Shown piece after piece: positions 41,483 through 48,966 of a stretch of DNA of 64,000 bases. Positions within the stretch are counted from its first letter, which is position 1, and each line of letters opens with the position of its first letter. The notes below the pieces were generated by a model. The model was not told where the DNA came from. It saw only the letters and a list, made by a program, of their open reading frames with translations, and did not search any database. The translations under genes were made by a program, and so were the position numbers. The DNA lies in the NCBI GenBank assembly GCA_002436065.1, contig DIXP01000094.1, forward strand, positions 17,788 to 81,787. The letters are read 5' to 3'. This DNA is from Chloroflexi bacterium UBA6077. Its GTDB lineage: Bacteria; Chloroflexota; UBA6077.

Positions 41483-41817
41483 CTTGCCGTTTCTCCTTTT
41501 CCGCGCTTTCCGGCCCCTCCGGGCACCGTGCACGTGTCAAGACTTCTGCTACTGTAGTACTGTAGTGAGAACTCGCGACGAAGGCGCACAACGTGGCGGA
41601 TCTTCAGTGCTCAGCTCGGGTCCGCAGAAGGGCTAGCATTCGAAAGGAGGCACGGCCTCACCCTGCGCGCCTTTCTCCTGGAAGCTGGAAACCGTAGACT
41701 GAGCGCCGATGGCTCGGCGCCTGTTTGCCTCGGTTGATTAGAGTAGCGCAAGCTCCAGGGAGTGTCAACTGGCGCCACCTCCGGCGGACAGCTATAATTG
41801 AGAGGGGTAGCAGGCCG
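41483..41817. other. Divergent promoter region between ino1 and endonuclease V
   Basis: About 335 bases with no supportable gene. It must contain the ino1 operon promoter. Visible are a GTAGTACTGTAGT direct repeat near 41551-41563 and a GCGCCGA-TGGC-TCGGCGC hairpin at 41703-41720. Neither matches a known operator. Confidence 0.4.
41793..41798 (+). promoter_or_regulatory. -10 box for endonuclease V
   Basis: A perfect TATAAT lies 20 bases before the coding start, giving a leader of about 13 bases that contains GAGAGGGG. No clear -35 was seen at the right distance. Confidence 0.45.
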
Positions 41818-42480
41818 ATGCTGCAGACAGGAAAGGTAACTCTCGACGAGGCCAAGGCGCTTCAGCGGCGCTTGAGCCAGATGGTAGTACAAACCGATCA
41901 GCTCGGTGAGGTACACTTCGTTGCAGGAGTCGACCTTTCAGGAGTGAGAGCCACCGGCAATGCCACGGCGGCAGCGGTGTTGCTCACGTTCCCTCAGCTC
42001 GAGCTGGCCGAAGAGAACAGAGTGAGTGGCCCCCTTGAGTTCCCCTACATCTCGGGGTATCTGTCATTCCGAGAAGCCCCTCTGATGTTGGAGGCACTGC
42101 GAGGGCTGCGGACCGAGCCCGATCTAGTCTTGGTCGATGGCCAGGGAAGGGCACACCCGCGGCGGCTAGGAATCGCTTCCCACCTGGGCCTAATCATTGA
42201 CAAACCGACCATCGGCTGCGCTAAGTCACGGCTGGTGGGAACACACGGGGAACCGGGAACCGAGGCCGGAGAGACTGCCCCATTGGTAGACAGAGGCGAG
42301 GTAATCGGCACGGTGCTCCGGACTAAGAGGGGCGTCAAGCCGCTTTTCGTGTCGGTTGGCCACAGGGTCTCCCTGTCCACAGCTGTGGAACTGGTCAAGC
42401 GCTGTACCCTGCCGGGCCATCGCCTTCCCGAGCCAACCAGGCTTGCCCACATCGTGGCGGGCCGGGAGCCCGGCGGTTGA
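41818..42480 (+). CDS. nfi: Endonuclease V (deoxyinosine 3' endonuclease)
   Basis: A 220-residue endonuclease V, which nicks DNA near deaminated adenine (inosine). Active-site elements are VAGVDLSG with the first metal-binding Asp, FPYISGYLSFREAP with the strand-separating PYIP-like wedge and catalytic Glu, and LVLVDGQGRAHPRRLGIASHLG with the second Asp and conserved His residues; GCAKSRLVG follows with the Lys. The ATG has GAGGGG twelve bases upstream and a TATAAT close by. Frames further upstream would run through the promoter. It is a stand-alone gene ahead of prfB. Confidence 0.93.
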   Translation: MLQTGKVTLDEAKALQRRLSQMVVQTDQLGEVHFVAGVDLSGVRATGNATAAAVLLTFPQLELAEENRVSGPLEFPYISGYLSFREAPLMLEALRGLRTEPDLVLVDGQGRAHPRRLGIASHLGLIIDKPTIGCAKSRLVGTHGEPGTEAGETAPLVDRGEVIGTVLRTKRGVKPLFVSVGHRVSLSTAVELVKRCTLPGHRLPEPTRLAHIVAGREPGG

Positions 42481-42530
42481 AACCGACGGGCAGCTTGTGG
42501 CATAACCGAACAGGATAGAGGTAACATCCA

Positions 42531-43635
42531 TTGCTTGAAACGCGACAGCAATTGGCCGCCCTTGAGGCCAAGATCCGAGACCTCATGGTGTGTCTTTGAC
42601 CTCGCTAGCAAGGAGCACGAACTAGCGGCTCTGGAGGAGAAGGCATCTTCTCCAGAACTATGGAACGATGCCGAGGCGGCGCAGAAGACCCTGAAGCAGC
42701 TCGCCGAAATGCGCGAGGAGGTGAGCAGCTGGAAAGAGCTAAGCCAGAGAGTCACCGATCTGCTGGATCTGGCCGACCTGGCGCTGGAGGAGTCCGATGA
42801 GAGCGTAGCCCAGGAGTTGGAGACCTCCGAGCGGCAACTCCAGAAGGAGGTTGAGCAGAGGGAGTTCGAACTGCTGCTAAACGGCCCCTACGACCGACGA
42901 GACGCCATCGTGGCGATCTACGCGGGCGCGGGCGGGGTGGACTCCCAGGACTGGGCCGAGATGCTGCTCAGAATGTACCTTCGCTGGGCGGAGCGACGCG
43001 GCTTCAAGACTGAGGTGCTGGACCTCTCCGAGGGTGAGGAGGCCGGCATCAAGGGTGTCACCCTGGAGATCTCCGGTCCGTACGCCTATGGCTACATGAG
43101 AGCGGAGAAGGGCGTTCACCGACTGGTCAGACTGTCTCCCTTCGACAGCGCTCACCGCAGGCATACCTCCTTCGCTTCAGTGGAGATAATGCCCGAGGTA
43201 GCCGACGCCGTCGAGGTCCAGGTTCCCCCTGAGGACATCCGCATGGATGTATATCGGGCAACCGGCGCGGGCGGGCAGAACGTAAACAAGACCAGTTGCG
43301 CGGTCCGGCTGACCCACATCCCATCCGGGATCGTGGTCACCTGTCAGAACGAGCGCTCGCAGATCCAGAACCGCGAGACCGCCATGAAGATCCTCGCTGC
43401 ACGGCTACTGGAGCTGGAGCGGCAGAAGGTGGAGCAGGAGAAGGCAAAGCTAAGGGGAGATCACATCGAGGCGGAGTGGGGCAACCAGATCCGATCCTAC
43501 GTGCTGCACCCCTACACCATGGTAAAGGACCACCGAACTGACATCGAGACCAGCGACGTCAACGCGGTCCTGAACGGCGAGATAGACGAGTTCATATCAG
43601 GCTACCTATCGTCCCAGATCGGCAAGGCAGCTTAG
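42531..43635 (+). CDS. prfB: Peptide chain release factor 2, with programmed +1 frameshift
   Basis: RF2, reading UGA and UAA. It is encoded in two frames: a TTG start (with GAGGT nine bases upstream) opens 22 codons ending ...MVCL, then CTT TGA C at 42594-42600. Slipping +1 at CTT skips T42597 and continues DLASKEHELAALEEK, the normal RF2 N-terminal helix region. The full product is 367 residues. Later features are GAGGVDSQDWAEMLLRMY with the peptidyl-transferase GGQ loop as ATGAGGQNVNKTSCAVRLTH, where the family GGQ is intact. The stop/slip site is the classical autoregulatory one. The upstream Shine-Dalgarno-like stimulator is weak (ATGGTG, three bases before CTT). Confidence 0.95.
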
Positions 43636-43639
43636 CTTA

Positions 43640-43742
43640 CACCCCCTCTCCCTGGGGGAGAGGGTCGGGGCGAGGTGGCAGTCTGGCTGTCCTCCCAGTG
43701 AGCCCTCACCCTAACCCTCTCCCCCGGGGAGAGGGAATCAGG
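43640..43742. repeat. Palindromic repeat between prfB and hisH
   Basis: CCCTCTCCCTGGGGGAGAGG and CCCTCTCCCCCGGGGAGAGG hairpins flank a 45-base spacer, and the outer segments GTCGGGGCGAGG and CCCTCACCCTAA are roughly complementary. It is the clearest copy of the family also found inside the activase gene. Its last bases border the hisH ribosome site. Confidence 0.85.
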
Positions 43743-43749
43743 AGAGCAC

Positions 43750-44382
43750 GTGATCGCGATAGTTGACTACGGCGCGGGGAACCTGAGAAGCGTCCAGAAG
43801 GCGCTGGAGAAGCTGGGCTACGAAGCCCGACTCACCAGCGAGCCCAAGGAGGTCAGCAGCTCTGCCGGCGTGATCCTACCTGGTGTGGGGTCAGCGTGCG
43901 GGATTATGGGAGGCCTCCGCCGGTCTGGGATGGTGGCCCCGATCAAAGATGTCATAGCGAGGGGTATCCCATTCCTGGGGGTGTGCATGGGACTCCAGGT
44001 GCTGTTCACCGGCAGCGATGAGGGCGGTGGAGAGGAATGCCTGGACGTCCTTCCCGGTCGAGTGCGCCGTCTGCCTCCGGGGCTCAAGGTTCCGCACATG
44101 GGTTGGAATGGCGTTCGCCAGCTGACTCCTCACCCCCTGTGGCAGAGCATTCCAGATGGCAGCTACTTCTACTTTGTACACTCCTACTACGTGGACCCGA
44201 TCGATCGTTCGGTGATAGCAGGCGAAACAGAGTACGGCATCCCCTTCACTTCAGCCATCGCGAGGGGCAACCTCATGGGCACCCAGTTCCACCCGGAGAA
44301 GAGTGGAGCGCTGGGGGTTCGGCTGTACGAGAGCTTCGCCAGATTGGTGAAAGATGGAGTTTCAAGTAATTCCGGCAGTTGA
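43750..44382 (+). CDS. hisH: Imidazole glycerol phosphate synthase glutaminase subunit HisH
   Basis: A 210-residue class I glutamine amidotransferase that feeds ammonia to HisF. The nucleophile Cys is in GVCMGLQVLF, the oxyanion region in ILPGVGSA, and the catalytic His-Glu pair in MGTQFHPEKSG. The start is a GTG with AGGAGAG upstream, directly after the palindromic repeat. Its 3' end overlaps hisA by 29 bases, so hisH-hisA-hisF are translated as a unit. Confidence 0.95.
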   Translation: MIAIVDYGAGNLRSVQKALEKLGYEARLTSEPKEVSSSAGVILPGVGSACGIMGGLRRSGMVAPIKDVIARGIPFLGVCMGLQVLFTGSDEGGGEECLDVLPGRVRRLPPGLKVPHMGWNGVRQLTPHPLWQSIPDGSYFYFVHSYYVDPIDRSVIAGETEYGIPFTSAIARGNLMGTQFHPEKSGALGVRLYESFARLVKDGVSSNSGS

Positions 44383-45076
44383 CATTCGGGGAGGCCGATG
44401 TGTACGCCTCTACCAGGGGCAGTACGAGCAGGAGACGGTTTTCTCTGAAGACCCCGTGGCCGTTGCCCTGCAATGGCAGGAAGAGGGGGCGCACCGGCTC
44501 CATGTGGTAGATCTGGATGGGGCACTCACGGGCGTCCTGGAGAACCTCGGCATCGTTCGCCGCATGGCGGAGTCCCTCACCATACCCATTGCGATGGGTG
44601 GGGGATTGCGAGATCTGCGATCCATCGCTCAGGTACTGCAAGCCGGGATCGAGCGCGTCATCCTGGGGACCGCCGCTATTGAAACCCCAGATCTGGTTAA
44701 GAGGGCATGTGACCTCTACGGAGACCGAGTCGCGGTGGCGCTTGACGCTCGCAACGGGACGGTCATGACCCACGGCTGGACCGAGGCTTCGGGGGAGTCG
44801 GCCCTGGATGTAGCGTGCGCAATGGTGAACCTGGGGACCCAAAGACTTATCTACACCGACATCACCCGTGACGGCACCCTCACGGAACCCAACTTCGAGT
44901 CGTCTGCCCAACTGGTATCCACCGTCGGCGTGCCTGTGGTCGTCTCAGGGGGAATATCTCGTGCCGAGCACCTGGTGCGATTACGGAATCTGGGGGCAGA
45001 GGGCGCAGTGATTGGGAGAGCACTCTACACCGGCGCCATAACCATGCCGGAACTCCGCAATCTGGGCTTGCTGTAG
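44354..45076 (+). CDS. hisA: Phosphoribosylformimino-AICAR phosphate isomerase HisA
   Basis: A 240-residue beta/alpha barrel of histidine synthesis. It begins FQVIPAVDIRGGRCVRLYQG with the catalytic Asp, has HVVDLDGAL, MGGGLRDL, and YTDITRDGTLTEPNF with the second catalytic Asp, and ends with VSGGISRAEHL and AVIGRALYTG phosphate-binding loops. The distinct Tyr-Gln-Gly start and lack of PriA-specific context favour HisA over a bifunctional PriA, though trpF is not visible to test this. It lies between hisH and hisF. Confidence 0.94.
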   Translation: MEFQVIPAVDIRGGRCVRLYQGQYEQETVFSEDPVAVALQWQEEGAHRLHVVDLDGALTGVLENLGIVRRMAESLTIPIAMGGGLRDLRSIAQVLQAGIERVILGTAAIETPDLVKRACDLYGDRVAVALDARNGTVMTHGWTEASGESALDVACAMVNLGTQRLIYTDITRDGTLTEPNFESSAQLVSTVGVPVVVSGGISRAEHLVRLRNLGAEGAVIGRALYTGAITMPELRNLGLL

Positions 45077-45083
45077 GAGCAAC

Positions 45084-45854
45084 ATGCTAACCAGGCGCAT
45101 CATACCCTGCTTCGACGTGGACAGGGGGCGAGTGGTCAAGGGTATCAACTTCGTCAATCTGCGAGACGCCGGCGACCCCGTTGAGTTGGCGGTCCGCTAC
45201 GAGGGCGAGGGCGCGGATGAGGTGATCTTCCTGGACATCACTGCCTCCAGCGATGCTCGCGATACCATGGTGGACGTGGTTCGCAGGACGGCAGAGGTGC
45301 TGTTCATCCCCCTGACAGTGGGAGGAGGGATAAGGTCGGTAGAGGACGCCCGCCGGATGCTCAAGGCAGGGGCTGACAAGGTATCGGTAAACACGGCCGC
45401 CATCAAGGATCCAAACGTGATCAGCCGTGGGGCGGACCTGTTCGGCTCCCAGTGCATGGTCGCGTCCATCGACGCCAAGCGACGGCAAGACTCCAAGGAC
45501 CCTCTGGCCTGGGAGGTGTACATCTACGGTGGACGCAGCCCCACGGGGCTGGACGCGCTGGAGTGGGCTCGGAGGGTTGTGGAGTTGGGCGCGGGGGAGA
45601 TCTTGCTGACCAGCATGGACCGCGACGGCACCCAGGGTGGCTACGACCTCCAACTCACAGCCGCGATCTCCGAGGCCGTGAGCGTGCCTGTAATCGCTTC
45701 TGGCGGCGCCGGCAAGCCTGAGCACCTGTACGATGCCCTGGCCGTCGGAGGGGCCGACGCAGTGCTGGCAGCATCCATCTTCCACTACGGCACCTACTCG
45801 GTCGAGCAGGTGAAGCGCTACCTCGCAGACCGCGGACTGCCCATGCGCCTGTGA
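45084..45854 (+). CDS. hisF: Imidazole glycerol phosphate synthase cyclase subunit HisF
   Basis: A 256-residue barrel that uses ammonia from HisH to make imidazole glycerol phosphate and AICAR. Diagnostic motifs are RIIPCFDVDRGRVVKG with the catalytic Asp, FLDITASSDAR, LTVGGGIRSVEDARRML, ADKVSVNTAA, LLTSMDRDGTQGGYD with the second Asp, and VIASGGAGKPEHL. It starts seven bases after hisA. The 3' side runs into palindromic repeats and the converging YqhQ-like gene. The rest of the his pathway is elsewhere. Confidence 0.95.
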   Translation: MLTRRIIPCFDVDRGRVVKGINFVNLRDAGDPVELAVRYEGEGADEVIFLDITASSDARDTMVDVVRRTAEVLFIPLTVGGGIRSVEDARRMLKAGADKVSVNTAAIKDPNVISRGADLFGSQCMVASIDAKRRQDSKDPLAWEVYIYGGRSPTGLDALEWARRVVELGAGEILLTSMDRDGTQGGYDLQLTAAISEAVSVPVIASGGAGKPEHLYDALAVGGADAVLAASIFHYGTYSVEQVKRYLADRGLPMRL

Positions 45855-45904
45855 CAGAGCCACGCCGTTGCCAGCATCGGGCTGGAGTTCACCCCCCGCC
45901 GCCC

Positions 45905-46033
45905 GGTCCCCCGTCCGTAGGGCAGGGTCTTGTACCCTGCCGCCCGGCATCGGGTAGGCAGCGCGGTGGGGAATGGGAAGCGTCGGGCGTCCATGTAAGT
46001 TGGGCGGAAGGGGACGAGCCCCTTCCCTACGTT
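45905..46033. repeat. Palindromic repeats between hisF and the YqhQ-like gene
   Basis: CGTAGGGCAGGGTCTTGTAC with CCTGCCG, related to the element before the SDR gene, is followed by a second copy of the GGCGGAAGGGGACGAGCCCC-TTCCCTACG element seen after the malic enzyme. The second element's last bases fall in the 3' end of the YqhQ-like gene. Confidence 0.7.
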
Positions 46034-46926
46034 TGCGCCTCGTCTGACTCGTCCAGGCGGATCGCCTCCTTGAGGGCCACCATGGCCACCTCCACCTGCG
46101 ACTCGTCAGGCTCTCGGGTGGTAAGCCGCTGGAGGGCAAGACCCGGAGCGGCGAGGCAACGAACCAACGGATTGGAGTAGTTGGCTGCCGTGAACTTCAG
46201 GAACTCGTAGGCAACGCCCGCGATCACCGGGATCAGTATGATCCTGGAGAGGATCCGCCACTCCATGGGCGGCCTACCCAACAGGGCGAAGACCAGGATC
46301 GAGATCACCATCACCACCAGCAGGAAACTGGTGCCGCAGCGAGGGTGGGCTGTCGTGAAGGCCATCGCCTCCGAGGGCTCCCACGGCCTCTTCGCCTCGA
46401 TGGCGTTAATGCACTTGTGCTCAGCGCCGTGGTAGGCGAAAACCCGTTTGATGTCTGGCATCCAGCCGATGGCCCATAAGTAGACCAGGAAGATGCCCAT
46501 GCGGATAGCGCCCTCGATCACGTTGCTGGCGAAAGAGGACTCGATCTGGCGGTCGATCAGCCCAACGAGCAGCAGGGGTGTCACGAAGAAGAGACCCACG
46601 GCGAAGGCAATGGCGATTGCCACGGTGCCCCACATCATGGGCTTGGTCATCTGGGCCTCTTCCTCTTCCAACGCCACGTCGGCAGACCACATCAGGGCCC
46701 GCATGCCGAGCACCAGGGTGTCCCACAGCATGACTACGCCCCGGAGGAAGGGCACCTTCAGGAACCAGCCCTCGTAGAGGGCCTTGGGGAGCTTCTCGGA
46801 GTGCAAGACTATTTGTGAAGAGGGTGCTCGGACCGCGATGGTTGCCCAGCGCCTACCGCGCATCATGACGCCCTCCAGGACCGCCTGACCGCCATAGCTG
46901 AACGGCTTCTTCTTGCCTGAGGCCAT
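46027..46926 (-). CDS. DUF1385 family membrane protein (YqhQ-like)
   Basis: A 299-residue protein of the DUF1385 family. The N-terminus has the conserved YGGQAVLEGVMMRGRRWATIAVR; PFLRGVVMLWDTLVLGMRAL follows, then four to five membrane helices and the conserved HGAEHKCINAIEA and HPRCGTSFLLVVM motifs with His/Cys residues. The family function is not known. It lies downstream of the rpmE terminator on the same strand, a neighbourhood (rpmE-DUF1385) seen in several phyla. The C-terminal 30 residues are soluble and acidic. Confidence 0.9.
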   Translation of the reverse strand: MASGKKKPFSYGGQAVLEGVMMRGRRWATIAVRAPSSQIVLHSEKLPKALYEGWFLKVPFLRGVVMLWDTLVLGMRALMWSADVALEEEEAQMTKPMMWGTVAIAIAFAVGLFFVTPLLLVGLIDRQIESSFASNVIEGAIRMGIFLVYLWAIGWMPDIKRVFAYHGAEHKCINAIEAKRPWEPSEAMAFTTAHPRCGTSFLLVVMVISILVFALLGRPPMEWRILSRIILIPVIAGVAYEFLKFTAANYSNPLVRCLAAPGLALQRLTTREPDESQVEVAMVALKEAIRLDESDEAQT

Positions 46927-46990
46927 CTAGTGCTCCAGTTGAGGGCTGCGGACCCCCTGCTTCCATGAGAAAGGGGGCAATCCGCGCCAT

Positions 46991-47032
46991 AACAAAAACG
47001 GGAGAGACAGAGCTATTCGTCCTGTCTCTCCC
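46991..47032 (-). terminator. Rho-independent terminator after rpmE
   Basis: On the minus strand a perfect 11-bp stem GGGAGAGACAG/CTGTCTCTCCC with an 11-base loop is followed by GTTTTTGTT. This is the best classical terminator in the window. It ends the rplU-rpmA-rpmE transcript before the YqhQ-like gene. Confidence 0.9.
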
Positions 47033-47047
47033 AATCGCGCAGGGAGA

Positions 47048-47254
47048 TTACCTGGTCTTCTTTTGCAGCTTCTTCAGGAACTTGTCCACCCGTCCGGCCG
47101 TATCCACGATCCTCTGCTCACCCGTGAAAAAGGGGTGACACTGGGAACAGACGTCGACCCTTAGGTTCTGCTTGGTGGACGCGATCTCGTGCTGCGCCCC
47201 ACAGGAGCATACGATAACAGACTTACCGTACTTGGGATGTATCTTCTCTTTCAT
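47048..47254 (-). CDS. rpmE: 50S ribosomal protein L31, zinc-binding type
   Basis: A 68-residue L31 of the C+ class: MKEKIHPKYGKSVIVCSCGA contains one half of the zinc knuckle and VDVCSQCHPFFTGEQRIVDT the other. The C-terminal KFLKKLQKK is typical. Zinc-type L31 is usually swapped for a Cys-less paralogue under zinc starvation; none is seen here. It follows rpmA by 24 bases and is the last gene before a strong terminator. Confidence 0.96.
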   Translation of the reverse strand: MKEKIHPKYGKSVIVCSCGAQHEIASTKQNLRVDVCSQCHPFFTGEQRIVDTAGRVDKFLKKLQKKTR

Positions 47255-47278
47255 GTATCCGCCCTCCCCAATCAGCCA

Positions 47279-47542
47279 CTACGCCGTCGGGGCCGCGTAG
47301 ATGCTGACCTTCTTCTGGTCTCTACTGTAGTTGCCGAACTTCACTATGCCGTTAATCAGGGCGAACAGGGTGTAATCCTTGCCTACGCCCACGTTCTCGC
47401 CAGGGCGCATCCAGGTGCCTCGCTGGCGGACCAGGATCGAACCGGCGTGTACCGTCTCGCCGTCGCCGACCTTCAGGCCAAGCCGCTGGCTCGCGCTGTC
47501 GCGCCCGTTTCGTGAGCTACCAACTCCCTTTTTATGTGCCAT
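47279..47542 (-). CDS. rpmA: 50S ribosomal protein L27
   Basis: An 87-residue L27. It begins MAHKKGVGSSRNGRDSASQR, so the mature basic N-terminal tail that reaches the peptidyl transferase centre is exposed directly without the Firmicutes-style cleaved leader. GSILVRQRGTWMRPGENVGVGKDYTLFAL is characteristic. It lies 11 bases after rplU in the standard rplU-rpmA order. Confidence 0.97.
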   Translation of the reverse strand: MAHKKGVGSSRNGRDSASQRLGLKVGDGETVHAGSILVRQRGTWMRPGENVGVGKDYTLFALINGIVKFGNYSRDQKKVSIYAAPTA

Positions 47543-47553
47543 GAAACCCTCTC

Positions 47554-47868
47554 CTACTCCAGCGCGATGCTGTCGACGGCCACTCGAGTGAAGGACTGCC
47601 GGTGGCCTGTCTTCTTGCGATACCGAGTCTTCGGCTTGTAGCGGAAGACGATCAGCTTCTTACCCCTGCCCTGGTGCACCACGTTGCCCATGACTCGGGC
47701 CCCAGTCACCACAGGATCACCCACACGGATACCCTCTTCCGTCGATACCATCAGTACACGCCCGAGTTCTACCTTGTCACCAATCTCGGCCGCAATACGC
47801 TCGACGTCGACGGTTTGCCCGACCTCGACCCTGTACTGCTTCCCGCCCGTCTCGATAACTGCGTACAT
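47554..47868 (-). CDS. rplU: 50S ribosomal protein L21
   Basis: A 104-residue L21 with MYAVIETGGKQYRVEVGQ at the start, GDPVVTGARVMGNVV, and KLIVFRYKPKTRYRKKTGHRQ. It heads the rplU-rpmA-rpmE operon. The 270 bases upstream, shared with the divergent small membrane protein gene, hold its promoter and possibly an L21 leader, which I could not model. Confidence 0.97.
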   Translation of the reverse strand: MYAVIETGGKQYRVEVGQTVDVERIAAEIGDKVELGRVLMVSTEEGIRVGDPVVTGARVMGNVVHQGRGKKLIVFRYKPKTRYRKKTGHRQSFTRVAVDSIALE

Positions 47869-48138
47869 CCGTCACCTTCCCGGTCCCGAGCACGGCAACC
47901 CTTCCCGGCCCGGTGCGTCGTAGTCTCTCGGGGCATCGCCACACCGACCGGAGCGCAACCCCGCACAGCAAAACGCGGTGCTCACGCCCCGCAGACTAGG
48001 AGTATACCCCGCAATCTCCAGACCCGTCAAGCTGCGATTCTGCCGACGATCGCGGTCCGCGCCTTGCCCTGTTCAACAGCAATGAAACCTGCTATAGAAT
48101 CAGTCAAGGTCAGGATTGCGACGCGGGAGGGCACTCAG

Positions 48139-48348
48139 ATGGGACGCATCGACCCGAGGGTAGTATTCGGCGCGCTGTTGGTACTGTTGGGCGTGCTACT
48201 GCTGCTCCAGAACCTCAACCTCCTGCCCCCAGATATCGACCTGCTGTGGGCATTCCTCTTCCTTCTGGGCGGTGTGGCATTCCTCAGCCTGACAAGGTGT
48301 CCTGATGGTCGGGATGGGGCTAGCCAATCAGCAGCCTCACACGGGTGA
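48139..48348 (+). CDS. Small two-helix membrane protein (DUF5668-like)
   Basis: A 69-residue protein with two hydrophobic helices: VVFGALLVLLGVLLLLQNL and LLWAFLFLLGGVAFLSL, joined by NLLPPDIDL. This matches the short LiaF-type membrane module (DUF5668) found in envelope-stress proteins. The ATG has GGGAGGG eight bases upstream. The longer open frame before it is non-coding. Its 3' end overlaps the converging radical-SAM-linked gene by 29 bases. Function unknown. Confidence 0.6.
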   Translation: MGRIDPRVVFGALLVLLGVLLLLQNLNLLPPDIDLLWAFLFLLGGVAFLSLTRCPDGRDGASQSAASHG

Positions 48349-48964
48349 TGCGGCAGTCGGCCGGGTCGATCCCCATTTCGCGCAGCACCTCGTCGGGCCT
48401 GCCGGCACCCTGAGCATCGATGCGGAGCACCATCCGCACCGCCATCCGCCCCCCGGCCGCCTCTTCGACCGCAAGGTCACGGATCATAGGGCGGAGGTCG
48501 TAGGAGCGACCCTTGCCCTCCTTCATCCGCACCCTCGGCAGGCTCTCCGCCGACAGCAGACGCACCGCCGTGGTAAGCAGATCCCCTACCGAGCCGGACA
48601 CCGCCTGGCAGGTGGTCAGATACTCACCGGCCTGCACCAGCTTCTGAAGCGCAGGGCTCTCAAGAGGCACCTCCTCCACGACCCGCACCACAATCCCAGA
48701 GGGCATCTGGCAGCGTAATCGCCGCGCGGCCTCGTCCAGCACCAGCGGCTCGTCAAGCACGACATCCAGCATCTCCGCCTCGCCGGCCACTCCCACCGGC
48801 AGCGGGCAGGCGAAGGAGATCTTTGGATGGGGATTGAACCCCTGGCTATGGGAGAGCCGCCACCCGGCCCGGCGGAGCGCCCGTTCCCACAGCCGCATCA
48901 TTTCCAGGTGTGAGAGGTAGCCGGCAGCGCCCTCTCTCGAGAAGGTGACTCGTAGTCGCTGCAT
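48320..48964 (-). CDS. TIGR03936/DUF2344 radical-SAM-linked protein
   Basis: A 214-residue protein of the DUF2344 family. The start LRVTFSREGAAGYLSHLEMMRLWERALRRAG and SHSQGFNPHPKISFACPLPVGVAGEAEMLDV are highly typical. It always travels with a TIGR03960-type radical SAM protein, here two bases upstream, and can be fused to it in other genomes. The reaction is unknown; the family is often next to rplU/rpmA and RNase G, hinting at RNA or ribosome modification. The ATG is behind GGGGTGCTGAAG. A longer frame would add 48 Arg/Gly-rich residues from the shadow of the radical SAM gene. Confidence 0.9.
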   Translation of the reverse strand: MQRLRVTFSREGAAGYLSHLEMMRLWERALRRAGWRLSHSQGFNPHPKISFACPLPVGVAGEAEMLDVVLDEPLVLDEAARRLRCQMPSGIVVRVVEEVPLESPALQKLVQAGEYLTTCQAVSGSVGDLLTTAVRLLSAESLPRVRMKEGKGRSYDLRPMIRDLAVEEAAGGRMAVRMVLRIDAQGAGRPDEVLREMGIDPADCRITRVRLLIG

Positions 48965-48966
48965 CT

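Noticed and set aside
42594..42600. prfB stop codon as a sequencing error or pseudogene
   Set aside because: The site is the classical CTT TGA C recoding motif at the expected place in RF2, and the rest of the gene is intact.
45087..46139. 350-codon minus-strand frame opposite hisF
   Set aside because: Antisense to HisF with all catalytic motifs intact on the plus strand, and it runs through repeats.
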